A stretch of DNA of 6,565 nt from CAYQAJ01 sp964415245 (GTDB lineage Bacteria; Planctomycetota; Planctomycetia; Pirellulales; Pirellulaceae): contig CAYQAJ010000291.1 in the NCBI GenBank assembly GCA_964415245.1, positions 1-6,565 of the forward strand, in the 5' to 3' direction. The position numbers and the translations under genes were made by a program. Shown here piece after piece: positions 1 through 4,769 of the stretch. The notes under the pieces are model-generated. The model was not told the DNA's origin. It saw only the letters and a program-made list of their open reading frames with translations, and ran no database searches. The first letter of the stretch is position 1; each line of letters opens with the position of its first letter.

Positions 1-384
1 GAACAGGTTCCCCCCCTGCGCAACGTTTAAAAGCTGCATGCCCGCGCCGATGCCCATCACGGGCATCCGCCGTTCGGCAATCTGCGCCGCCAGCATGCGA
101 TCGAACGTCTCGCGACGCGATTCGAGCGTCCGCACCCGCGGGTGCAGCATGAAACCGTCGCGCCGCGGATCGAGGTCCGCTCCCCCCGTGAGCACGAAGC
201 CCTGCACCGCGTTCAGCATGCAGTCCACGTCCGCCTTCTCCGTAAGGGGCGGAACGACGACCGGTATGCCTCCGGCCGCGATGATGCAGTCGTAGTAGCG
301 CGAGAAAACATACGAGAAGGCGGGCGAATCCTTTCGGTTGGCTCGGTAGTCGGCATTGAGTCCAATCAATGGTTTGCAAAGCAT
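1..384 (-). CDS. Peptidase C26 / PuuD-type class I glutamine amidotransferase-like protein, N-terminal 128 residues, nucleophile Cys replaced
   Basis: The reverse strand reads 128 codons without a stop and runs off the left edge, so only the N-terminal half is visible. It begins MLCKPLIGLNADYR and has the family's landmarks in order: a KPLIGLN first strand, YYDCIIAAGGIPVVVPP (about residues 30-46), GFVLTGGADLDP (62-73), and the nucleophile elbow MGIGAGMQLLNVAQGG (110-125). Family members such as E. coli PuuD hydrolyse gamma-glutamyl bonds with a Cys in GICRGMQ (Cys114 in PuuD). Here the same place reads GIGAGMQ, so Gly113 stands where the Cys should be and Ala replaces the Arg. The start is well supported: AAAGGAG lies 6 nt upstream. 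The His and Glu of the triad would be beyond the window. A non-hydrolytic or altered function is inferred; the fold assignment is firm, the substrate is unknown. Confidence 0.85.
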   Translation of the reverse strand, partial: MLCKPLIGLNADYRANRKDSPAFSYVFSRYYDCIIAAGGIPVVVPPLTEKADVDCMLNAVQGFVLTGGADLDPRRDGFMLHPRVRTLESRRETFDRMLAAQIAERRMPVMGIGAGMQLLNVAQGGNLF

Positions 385-1096
385 CTGACTCTCCTTTTTC
401 AGATACGTGCGCCGAAAACCGTTCGGCAAAAAGCCGAAGATCATCCGGCGCAAAGAACGCACGGCATGGCAGAATGCCGCCGCAACGGGCTGCAAGCGCA
501 AAGAGCGAACGGAGGATACTGACGCTAAGATCGAGGAAGACGGCGGCAAGGAGCGCGGCAATCTAGCGTGCCGGGCTCGCGAACGTCGGCTTCGATCGTG
601 ATCGCTCTCAGCGTCAATACAAGCAGAAACGCCGCAGCGTGCCGTCTTCCCGCCTTCAGACGGCAGCCCGGTACGTGCGCGACGGTCCTCGCAGACGGCC
701 CCCCTGGGGCGAGTCTGGTGGTCGTCCCTGACGAATCGCGGGTGTGTCGGGGTCCTGCCTCCGTCGCCTTGCCCTCACGGACGATGCGGCGGAACGACTT
801 CCCTATCTTTGGCCTCGACCAGTCTCCTTACCATGTACCCTGCGTCGCACGGGTTGGGATGCATAAGTCGGGGGCGAATGTACCCTGGCCTGCTGACGCT
901 TCCTAGGAACGGCCCACAACTTGGGGGGGCACATCGCGCGATGCACTACATCGTGTGCAAGCAAGAAGCAAGCTGGCAGTTTTCGCGTAGAAGTTCGACT
1001 GGCCAGGCAGCGCAACATCGCCGAGAGCGGGACGCGGTTGATGCGAAATGAGCAGTCGCCAGGGTAGTTTACGACCTGCCGCCGCGGCAGTACGCT
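385..1096. other. 712-bp stretch without a convincing gene, up to the contig end
   Basis: Open frames exist on both strands but none gives a protein with recognisable motifs or natural composition, and I see no tRNA, tmRNA, RNase P or SRP signature. The stretch contains the ribosome binding site of the C26-like gene and presumably its promoter. A hairpin lies at 640-665 (8-bp perfect arms, 10-nt loop) without a T-run, so it is not an obvious terminator. A 10-bp direct repeat, ATGTACCCTG, occurs at 833-842 and 878-887. A small palindrome, CTGCCG-ccg-CGGCAG, lies at 1076-1090 just before the assembly gap. The right end could be the 5' region of oleA or of an unseen gene, since the gap size is unknown. 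Confidence 0.6.
391..397 (-). promoter_or_regulatory. Strong ribosome binding site of the C26-like gene
   Basis: On the reverse strand AAAGGAG is followed by 6 nt and then the ATG at 384. It is the clearest Shine-Dalgarno sequence in the window and fixes the start of the C26-like gene. The other genes here have weak or no such sites. Confidence 0.8.
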
Positions 1097-1196
1097 NNNN
1101 NNNNNNNNNNNNNNNNNNNNNNNNNNNNNNNNNNNNNNNNNNNNNNNNNNNNNNNNNNNNNNNNNNNNNNNNNNNNNNNNNNNNNNNNNNNNNNNN
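1097..1196. other. Scaffold gap of exactly 100 N
   Basis: A round 100 N is the conventional filler for a gap of unknown length between two scaffolded contigs. The reading frame across it has no meaning, so the + strand frame that starts at 1048 and reads through the N run should not be used to place the N-terminus of the next gene. The true distance may differ from 100 bp. Confidence 0.95.
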
Positions 1197-1197
1197 C

Positions 1198-2280
1198 GAA
1201 GTCGTGACTTCAATCGAGCTCGAACGCCGGCTCGAGCCGCTGTACCGCCGCCTCGACCTTCCCGAGGGAAGACTCGAGCTGATGTCGGGCATCGTCGAGC
1301 GCCGCTTCTGGCCCGTCGGCATGATGCCCAGCGAGAAGAGCATCGAAAGCGGCGAGAAGGCGCTGCGGGCTGCGGGAATCGATCGTCGCCAGGTGGGGGC
1401 ACTCATCCACGGCTCCGTCTGCCGCGATTACCTCGAACCGGCCACTGCCGCGGGCGTGCATCATCACCTCGGCCTGCCCGAGCGGTGCATGGTGTACGAC
1501 GTATCGAACGCTTGCCTGGGCCTCGTGAACGGCATGGTCCAGATCGCCAACATGATCGAGCTGGGCCAGATTCGCGCCGGGCTGGTCGTGGGTACCGAGA
1601 GCGGCCGCCAGCTTGTCGAGACGACCATCGCCGCGCTCAACCGCAACACGAGCATCACGCGCTCCCAGCTCAAGCGCGCCCTGGCCTCCATGACGATCGG
1701 CTCGGGAAGCTGCGCTCTATTGCTGACGCATCGCGACATCAGCCACTCCGGCAACCGCATTCTCACGGCCACGGTGCGGGCACACACGCGGCATCACGAC
1801 CTGTGCCGTAGCGGCCGCGACGAGGCAGCCATCGACATGCAGCCGCTGATGGACACCGACTCCGAACGGCTGATGATGGAGGGCATCGCCACCGGCGTGG
1901 AGACGTTCGACGATTTTCTAGTCGAATCCGGCTGGTCGCTCGAACACATCAACGCCACCTTCTGCCACCAGGTCGGAACGATCCAGCGCAAATTGATGCT
2001 GAATGAACTGGGCGTCGATCCAGGCCGCGACTTCACGACGGTCGAGTGGCTGGGCAACACCGGCTCGTGCGCCTTGCCGCTCACACTGGCCATCGGCACG
2101 CAGCGCGGCTGTGCCGGCCCCGGCGAGAATCTGGCCCTGTTGGGCATCGGCTCGGGCATCAACTGCATCATGATGGCCATCCAGTGGCAGCGAACGCTGG
2201 TCCGCAGCACGCTCGACGAACCGGCCGAAGCAGCGGACCCTGTCGAAGCCGACATAGCTCCTCAAGTATCGGCGAGTTGA
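1198..2280 (+). CDS. oleA: OleA-like thiolase (3-oxoacyl-ACP synthase III superfamily), 5' end in the gap
   Basis: 360 residues are visible. Compared with Xanthomonas OleA (338 aa, from memory) roughly 15-20 N-terminal residues are lost in the gap. OleA joins two fatty acyl-CoA chains head to head in a Claisen condensation to a beta-keto acid, the first step to long-chain olefins or ketones. Counting from the first visible residue: DYLEPATA gives Glu80, the second-subunit base of OleA (Glu117); VSNACLG gives the nucleophile Cys106 (Cys143); CHQVG gives His257 (His285); LGNTGSCALP gives Asn287 (Asn315). The Glu-Cys spacing (26) and His-Asn spacing (30) equal those of OleA, and the end has LLGIGSGINC, as OleA does. 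Plain FabH lacks the Glu. The roughly 30-residue tail after the domain is rich in Ala, Glu and Pro and looks disordered. No oleB, oleC or oleD gene follows; the upstream neighbour is hidden. FabH-like acyl priming is the alternative. Confidence 0.8.
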   Translation, partial: EVVTSIELERRLEPLYRRLDLPEGRLELMSGIVERRFWPVGMMPSEKSIESGEKALRAAGIDRRQVGALIHGSVCRDYLEPATAAGVHHHLGLPERCMVYDVSNACLGLVNGMVQIANMIELGQIRAGLVVGTESGRQLVETTIAALNRNTSITRSQLKRALASMTIGSGSCALLLTHRDISHSGNRILTATVRAHTRHHDLCRSGRDEAAIDMQPLMDTDSERLMMEGIATGVETFDDFLVESGWSLEHINATFCHQVGTIQRKLMLNELGVDPGRDFTTVEWLGNTGSCALPLTLAIGTQRGCAGPGENLALLGIGSGINCIMMAIQWQRTLVRSTLDEPAEAADPVEADIAPQVSAS

Positions 2281-2288
2281 GCGCCGAC

Positions 2289-2316
2289 GTCCATTGTCCG
2301 TGGTCCGTTGCCAGTT
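2289..2316. repeat. Heptamer tandem repeat, four units
   Basis: Four consecutive 7-bp units read GTCCATT, GTCCGTG, GTCCGTT and GCCAGTT. It begins 9 bp after the oleA stop codon. It resembles the heptameric short tandem repeats (STRR) known from cyanobacteria; no function can be read from it. Confidence 0.65.
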
Positions 2317-2327
2317 GGCGGATGTAC

Positions 2328-2348
2328 GTCGTCGGTCGTCGGTTGTTC
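2328..2348. repeat. Second heptamer tract, three units
   Basis: The units GTCGTCG, GTCGTCG and a degenerate GTTGTTC keep a 7-bp period and lie 11 bp after the first tract. Part of the periodicity also comes from an internal GTC triplet, so this tract is weaker evidence than the one before it. Confidence 0.45.
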
Positions 2349-2358
2349 ATAGACCGTC

Positions 2359-2378
2359 ATTCCCGCGAAGGCGGGAAT
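2359..2378. repeat. 20-bp palindrome of the ATTCCC-N8-GGGAAT type (dRS3-like)
   Basis: ATTCCCGC-gaag-GCGGGAAT has perfect 8-bp arms and a 4-nt loop, flanked by GTC and CCAG. The form ATTCCC-N8-GGGAAT equals the consensus of the neisserial dRS3 repeat, and near-identical palindromes are scattered in intergenic DNA of many bacteria. In RNA it would form a tight hairpin between oleA and the rrf2 gene, but no T-run follows, so it is not a standard intrinsic terminator. Confidence 0.75.
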
Positions 2379-2491
2379 CCAGTGCGGCGTACTGAGTACG
2401 AACTGCCGGCGATCAAAGACCACCGCGGCACGTCCCGACCTACGCCTTTTTCTCGTGCGTCAGACCCTTGACGCAGCGGTTCGTTGTCGCT

Positions 2492-2525
2492 AAACAGGTA
2501 AAAGTGGTACGTAAAATACCTGTTT
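2492..2525 (+). promoter_or_regulatory. 34-bp inverted repeat, probable operator of the rrf2 gene
   Basis: Perfect 9-bp arms AAACAGGTA and TACCTGTTT are separated by 16 bp, and the centre of symmetry falls exactly on GTAC (2507-2510). The element is AT-rich in a GC-rich setting and ends 13 bp before the ATG at 2539. TAAAAT at 2512-2517 lies inside it and could be a -10 box. Rrf2 regulators bind as dimers to such dyads and often repress their own gene, so autoregulation is the natural reading. It does not match the E. coli NsrR consensus, and no second copy was found upstream of another gene here. Confidence 0.55.
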
Positions 2526-2538
2526 TGGGCCCCGTGGC

Positions 2539-2961
2539 ATGCGACTTTCCTTGCAGACTGATTACGCGCTGCGGACGCTCATGTATCTGGCTACCGTGCC
2601 GGATCGGGCTACCGCTGCCGACGTGGCGACTTTGTTCGGCATCTCGGGGCATCACGTGGCCAAGGTGGTGCAGCAGCTTGCCCGGTTGGGGTTTGTGCGC
2701 AGCCAGCGGGGGCGCGGCGGGGGGATTAGCCTGGCTCGGCCGGCCGGTGATATCCGCGTGGGCGAAGTGATTGCCGCCTTCGAGGGGAACATGCACCTGT
2801 TGGAGTGCGTCGGCACCGACGGCGTGTGCGTGATCGAATCGTTCTGCAAACTAAAACGCGTTCTGGCCGACGCCGAAGACCTGCAAATGAACTACCTCGA
2901 CGGCATCACCCTGGCCGACGTGCTGCCGGCGAAAAGACAGTTGAGTCGTGTTGCGACGTAG
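2539..2961 (+). CDS. Rrf2-family transcriptional regulator, NsrR-like, probable Fe-S sensor
   Basis: 140 aa, a normal length for the family (E. coli NsrR is 141). An N-terminal winged helix (about residues 1-72) opens with MRLSLQTDYALRTLMYLA and includes the recognition-helix region GISGHHVAKVVQQL and the wing RGRGGGISLARP. The dimer helix and sensor loop follow, with Cys90, Cys97 and Cys103. The spacing C-X6-C-X5-C falls between those of E. coli NsrR (X4, X5) and B. subtilis NsrR (X7, X5). Asp8 is present; in Streptomyces NsrR this residue is the fourth ligand of a [4Fe-4S] cluster that reacts with nitric oxide. The start matches the family N-terminus although no clear Shine-Dalgarno sequence precedes it. 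The 34-bp dyad just upstream suggests autoregulation. The stop codon TAG is the beginning of an intergenic repeat hairpin, so the extreme C-terminus may have been changed by its insertion. NO sensing is inferred; another Fe-S or redox signal is possible. Confidence 0.88.
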   Translation: MRLSLQTDYALRTLMYLATVPDRATAADVATLFGISGHHVAKVVQQLARLGFVRSQRGRGGGISLARPAGDIRVGEVIAAFEGNMHLLECVGTDGVCVIESFCKLKRVLADAEDLQMNYLDGITLADVLPAKRQLSRVAT

Positions 2962-2984
2962 GTCCCGTCTGCCGGGCGGGACTT
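2959..2984 (+). repeat. Intergenic hairpin repeat, copy 1 (overlaps the rrf2 stop)
   Basis: The segment starts TAGGTCCCG and ends CGGGACTT, an 8-bp stem with one G-T pair around a TCTGCCGGG interior. It belongs with the hairpins at 3157-3181 and 4731-4755. Its first three bases are the stop codon of the rrf2 gene. In the reading direction of that gene it has the same orientation as the 4731-4755 copy has relative to fabZ. Confidence 0.65.
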
Positions 2985-2992
2985 GAACGATA

Positions 2993-3051
2993 GTTGTGGC
3001 CGGTCTCCCGACCGTGCCGCGTAAGGTTGTGGCCGGTCTCCCGACCGTGCC
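2993..3051. repeat. Two exact copies of a 26-bp repeat, 33-bp period
   Basis: The copies lie at 2993-3018 and 3026-3051, identical over 26 bp and separated by 7 bp (GCGTAAG). Each contains the small dyad CGGTC-tccc-GACCG. They sit between two hairpin repeats, so the whole 2959-3181 interval is a composite repeat island. Each unit resembles a mobile or amplified intergenic palindrome rather than a protein-binding array, but this cannot be settled from one locus. Confidence 0.85.
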
Positions 3052-3059
3052 ACGCCGGC

Positions 3060-3094
3060 CGACCGAAGGTCTCAATCCTGGAGACCTGCGGTCG
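3060..3094. repeat. Long hairpin, 14-bp arms with one mismatch
   Basis: The arms 3060-3073 and 3081-3094 pair at 13 of 14 positions around the 7-nt loop AATCCTG; the inner stem is AGGTCTC/GAGACCT. No T-run follows on either strand, so it is not a classic terminator, though a transcript through it would fold strongly. Confidence 0.75.
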
Positions 3095-3156
3095 TCGCCT
3101 CGGCGGGGTCGGGAAACCCGCGCTGAACAGTGTTGAATGAGTTATCACCCGCCATG

Positions 3157-3181
3157 AGGTCCCGCTAGGCAAGCGGGACCT
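3157..3181. repeat. Intergenic hairpin repeat, copy 2
   Basis: Perfect 10-bp arms AGGTCCCGCT and AGCGGGACCT enclose the loop AGGCA. It lies 50 bp upstream of the haem protein start. It shares its right flank (ACTT) and most of its sequence with the copy at 4731-4755; one stem pair differs in a compensatory way. Confidence 0.85.
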
Positions 3182-3231
3182 ACTTACTTTCCTACCCACC
3201 TTCCTTACCTCCCACCAAGGATTATCCCACC

Positions 3232-3816
3232 ATGACAACCGCGAAGAATCCGCATCGACGTTCGTTTGTTTCGCTGATTGTGCTGGCGGCTCTGCTTGTC
3301 GGCGTTTCGCTGTGGACCGGTTCCGTCTTGCGCAACAGCGCAGCGGACGAGCCTGCAGCAAAAAATCCGACGACGAAGGTCGACGAGGCCGCGCTGAAGC
3401 GGGCCCGTCGCGAGGTACAGATGCTCGACGATATCTACAAGACGACGGTCGTGCTCATTACCGACAAGTACGTGAACGACGTGGACGACTTTCCGGCCGG
3501 CAGCGCGGCCGTGGCGCTGTTCAAGCACGTGTCGGAAAAAGGCTGGCACGGCGTGCGGCTGATCGATGTGAGCGGCCAGCCGTACGAGGAGAAGAACGTC
3601 GCCCGCGACGAGTTCGAAAAGCAGGCGGTCAAGCGTCTGCAAGCGGGCGAGGCGTACGTCGACGCGGTGGAGACGAAAGAGGGCCGCCCCGTGCTGCGAG
3701 CCATGACCGCGGTGCCCGTGGTCATGGAGAAGTGCACGATGTGCCACGACCACTACAAGGATGCCAAAAAGGGCGCCGCCGTCGGAGCCATCAGCTACAC
3801 TATGCCGATCGAGTGA
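3232..3816 (+). CDS. Tll0287-like (DUF3365) haem c protein, exported or membrane-anchored
   Basis: 194 aa. A basic start (NPHRR) and one hydrophobic segment (about residues 11-29) form a signal peptide or N-terminal anchor; a cut near NSA-ADE (about 36-39) is possible. The rest is a single soluble domain with the DUF3365 layout: a helical start, FKHVSEKGWHGVRLIDVSG (about 97-115), the YEEKN-to-RDEFEKQA helix, PVLRAMTAVPVVMEKCTMCH (about 153-172) and a terminal GAISYTMPIE strand. Cys168, Cys171 and His172 form CxxCH, for one covalently bound haem c outside the cytoplasm. Tll0287 of Thermosynechococcus has a PAS-like fold resembling haem-based gas sensors. No other Cys exists, so a sixth ligand would come from His100, His106, His174 or a Met. 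AAGGA lies 10 nt before the ATG. The NsrR-like gene upstream on the same strand hints at a shared NO or redox role, but 270 bp of repeats separate them, so they may not be one operon. Confidence 0.85.
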   Translation: MTTAKNPHRRSFVSLIVLAALLVGVSLWTGSVLRNSAADEPAAKNPTTKVDEAALKRARREVQMLDDIYKTTVVLITDKYVNDVDDFPAGSAAVALFKHVSEKGWHGVRLIDVSGQPYEEKNVARDEFEKQAVKRLQAGEAYVDAVETKEGRPVLRAMTAVPVVMEKCTMCHDHYKDAKKGAAVGAISYTMPIE

Positions 3817-3859
3817 CGGCACGGGCGAAGCGCCACATGAACGTAGCGGCTATCGGCAG

Positions 3860-4657
3860 CTACGGCCGGTTCACGCGGCGGATGATTTCGTCGTCGAAGT
3901 AGTTGATGCACATGCCCGCGTCGACGACGACCGTTTGGGCGGTGATGCCCGACGAACGGGGGCTGAGCAGAAACGCCGCCACGTTGGCCGCTTCTTCGGT
4001 CTCGACCGCCTTTTTGCGGGGGATCACCTGTTCAGCATACAGGTACGCGTCGACGTAGCCCGGGATGCCGGCCGAGGCCGACGTCTTGAGCAGCCCGGGC
4101 GACACGGCGTTGAACCGCACGCGGGAGAAGCGGCTGAACGACTTGGCCAGAAACGCGAGCGACGAATCGAGGGCCGCCTTCACCGGAGCCATGAAACCGT
4201 AGCTCTCGCTGGCCATGCGGGTGGTTGAGATCGACACCGTGACGACCGACGCATCGGGGTCGAGCAAGTCCTTCATGGCGCCGGCGAGCGCGATGAGCGA
4301 ATAACACGAAACGTCGAACGCCCGCAGAAGCTGCTCCTTGCTCGTTTCGTGAAACGGCTTGGGGCCTTCTTCGTAGTCGGCAAACGCGATGGAGTGGAGG
4401 ATGCCGTGCAGCGGCGCGTGGGCGGCCACTTCGTCGCGGAGTCGGGCGATCTCTTCGGGCTTCTCCACGTCGCACACGTAGACCGGCGCGTCGTCGAGCA
4501 GCTTGCGGACGCTTTCTCGCCGCTCGGCGGTGCGGACCGCGTAAATGGGCGTGGCGCCGCACTCGGCCAACACGCGGCCCACGTGGTAAGCCACGCTCTT
4601 GCGATTGGCCACGCCCGTTACCAGAATCGACTTGCCGGCGAGCTGCAGGAAATCCAT
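3860..4657 (-). CDS. fabI: Enoyl-ACP reductase (NADH-dependent, FabI type), divergent
   Basis: 265 aa, the usual FabI length (E. coli 262). It reduces trans-2-enoyl-ACP to acyl-ACP, the last step of each fatty acid elongation round, in the cytoplasm. The nucleotide-binding start LVTGVANRKSVAYHVG (about residues 12-27) is typical FabI, as are CDVEKPEEI (62-70), LHSIAFAD (87-94), FDVSCYSLIALA (114-125) and FNAVSPGLLKTSAS (182-195). The catalytic pair Tyr153 and Lys160 has the Y-X6-K spacing that separates FabI from ordinary short-chain dehydrogenases (Y-X3-K). The aromatic residue ten positions before the Tyr (Tyr146 in E. coli) is Ile143 here, which may alter substrate fit. The start has no Shine-Dalgarno sequence; the leader is pyrimidine-rich (CTCCCTCCCC). 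It follows fabZ by 112 bp holding two repeats and converges with the haem protein gene 43 bp away. A specialised enoyl reductase outside bulk fatty acid synthesis is possible. Confidence 0.9.
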   Translation of the reverse strand: MDFLQLAGKSILVTGVANRKSVAYHVGRVLAECGATPIYAVRTAERRESVRKLLDDAPVYVCDVEKPEEIARLRDEVAAHAPLHGILHSIAFADYEEGPKPFHETSKEQLLRAFDVSCYSLIALAGAMKDLLDPDASVVTVSISTTRMASESYGFMAPVKAALDSSLAFLAKSFSRFSRVRFNAVSPGLLKTSASAGIPGYVDAYLYAEQVIPRKKAVETEEAANVAAFLLSPRSSGITAQTVVVDAGMCINYFDDEIIRRVNRP

Positions 4658-4669
4658 GACAGGGGAGGG

Positions 4670-4697
4670 AGTTTTCAGTTTTCGGTTATCAGTTTTC
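4670..4697. repeat. Heptamer tandem repeat between fabZ and fabI
   Basis: Units AGTTTTC, AGTTTTC, GGTTATC and AGTTTTC keep a strict 7-bp period over 28 bp, the same unit length and count as at 2289-2316 but a different sequence. It lies 12-40 bp upstream of the fabI start, inside its probable leader. Confidence 0.75.
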
Positions 4698-4730
4698 AGC
4701 CGGACATCGGGCGATTGGCATCGCCACTAC

Positions 4731-4755
4731 AGGTCCGGCTCGGCAAGCCGGACCT
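4731..4755. repeat. Intergenic hairpin repeat, copy 3, between fabZ and fabI
   Basis: Perfect 10-bp arms AGGTCCGGCT and AGCCGGACCT enclose the loop CGGCA. On the reverse strand it begins 14 nt after the fabZ stop codon. Relative to the copy at 3157-3181, the seventh base of the left arm and its partner in the right arm are both exchanged (C-G to G-C), keeping the stem perfect. It could stabilise or attenuate the transcript between fabZ and fabI. No T-run follows it. Confidence 0.85.
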
Positions 4756-4769
4756 ACTTGGTACTTCGC

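Noticed and set aside
640..665. Hairpin as an intrinsic terminator or ncRNA
   Set aside because: The stem is perfect over 8 bp, but no T-run follows on either strand and no known RNA signature surrounds it.
568..906. 112-codon + strand open frame
   Set aside because: Its composition (many Arg, Pro, Ser and Ala) and lack of any motif fit a chance open frame in GC-rich DNA. There is no ribosome binding site.
1048..1197. ATG at 1048 as the start of the OleA-like gene
   Set aside because: The frame passes through 100 N of unknown true length, and the 16 residues before the gap (MSSRQGSLRPAAAAVR) do not resemble the KAS III/OleA N-terminus. The real start is probably inside the gap.
2959..3181. 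Repeat island as a CRISPR array
   Set aside because: Only two exact 26-bp copies with a 7-bp spacer, flanked by unrelated hairpins. CRISPR spacers are about 30 bp, and no cas gene is in view.
3817..3859. Possible bidirectional terminator between the convergent haem protein and fabI genes
   Set aside because: The 43 bp contain no strong GC-rich stem followed by a T-run on either strand.
4026..4044. ACCTGT-N7-ACAGGT dyad resembling the rrf2 operator half-sites
   Set aside because: It lies inside fabI coding sequence and the half-sites face the opposite way (CCTGT before ACAGG), so it is not a copy of the operator.
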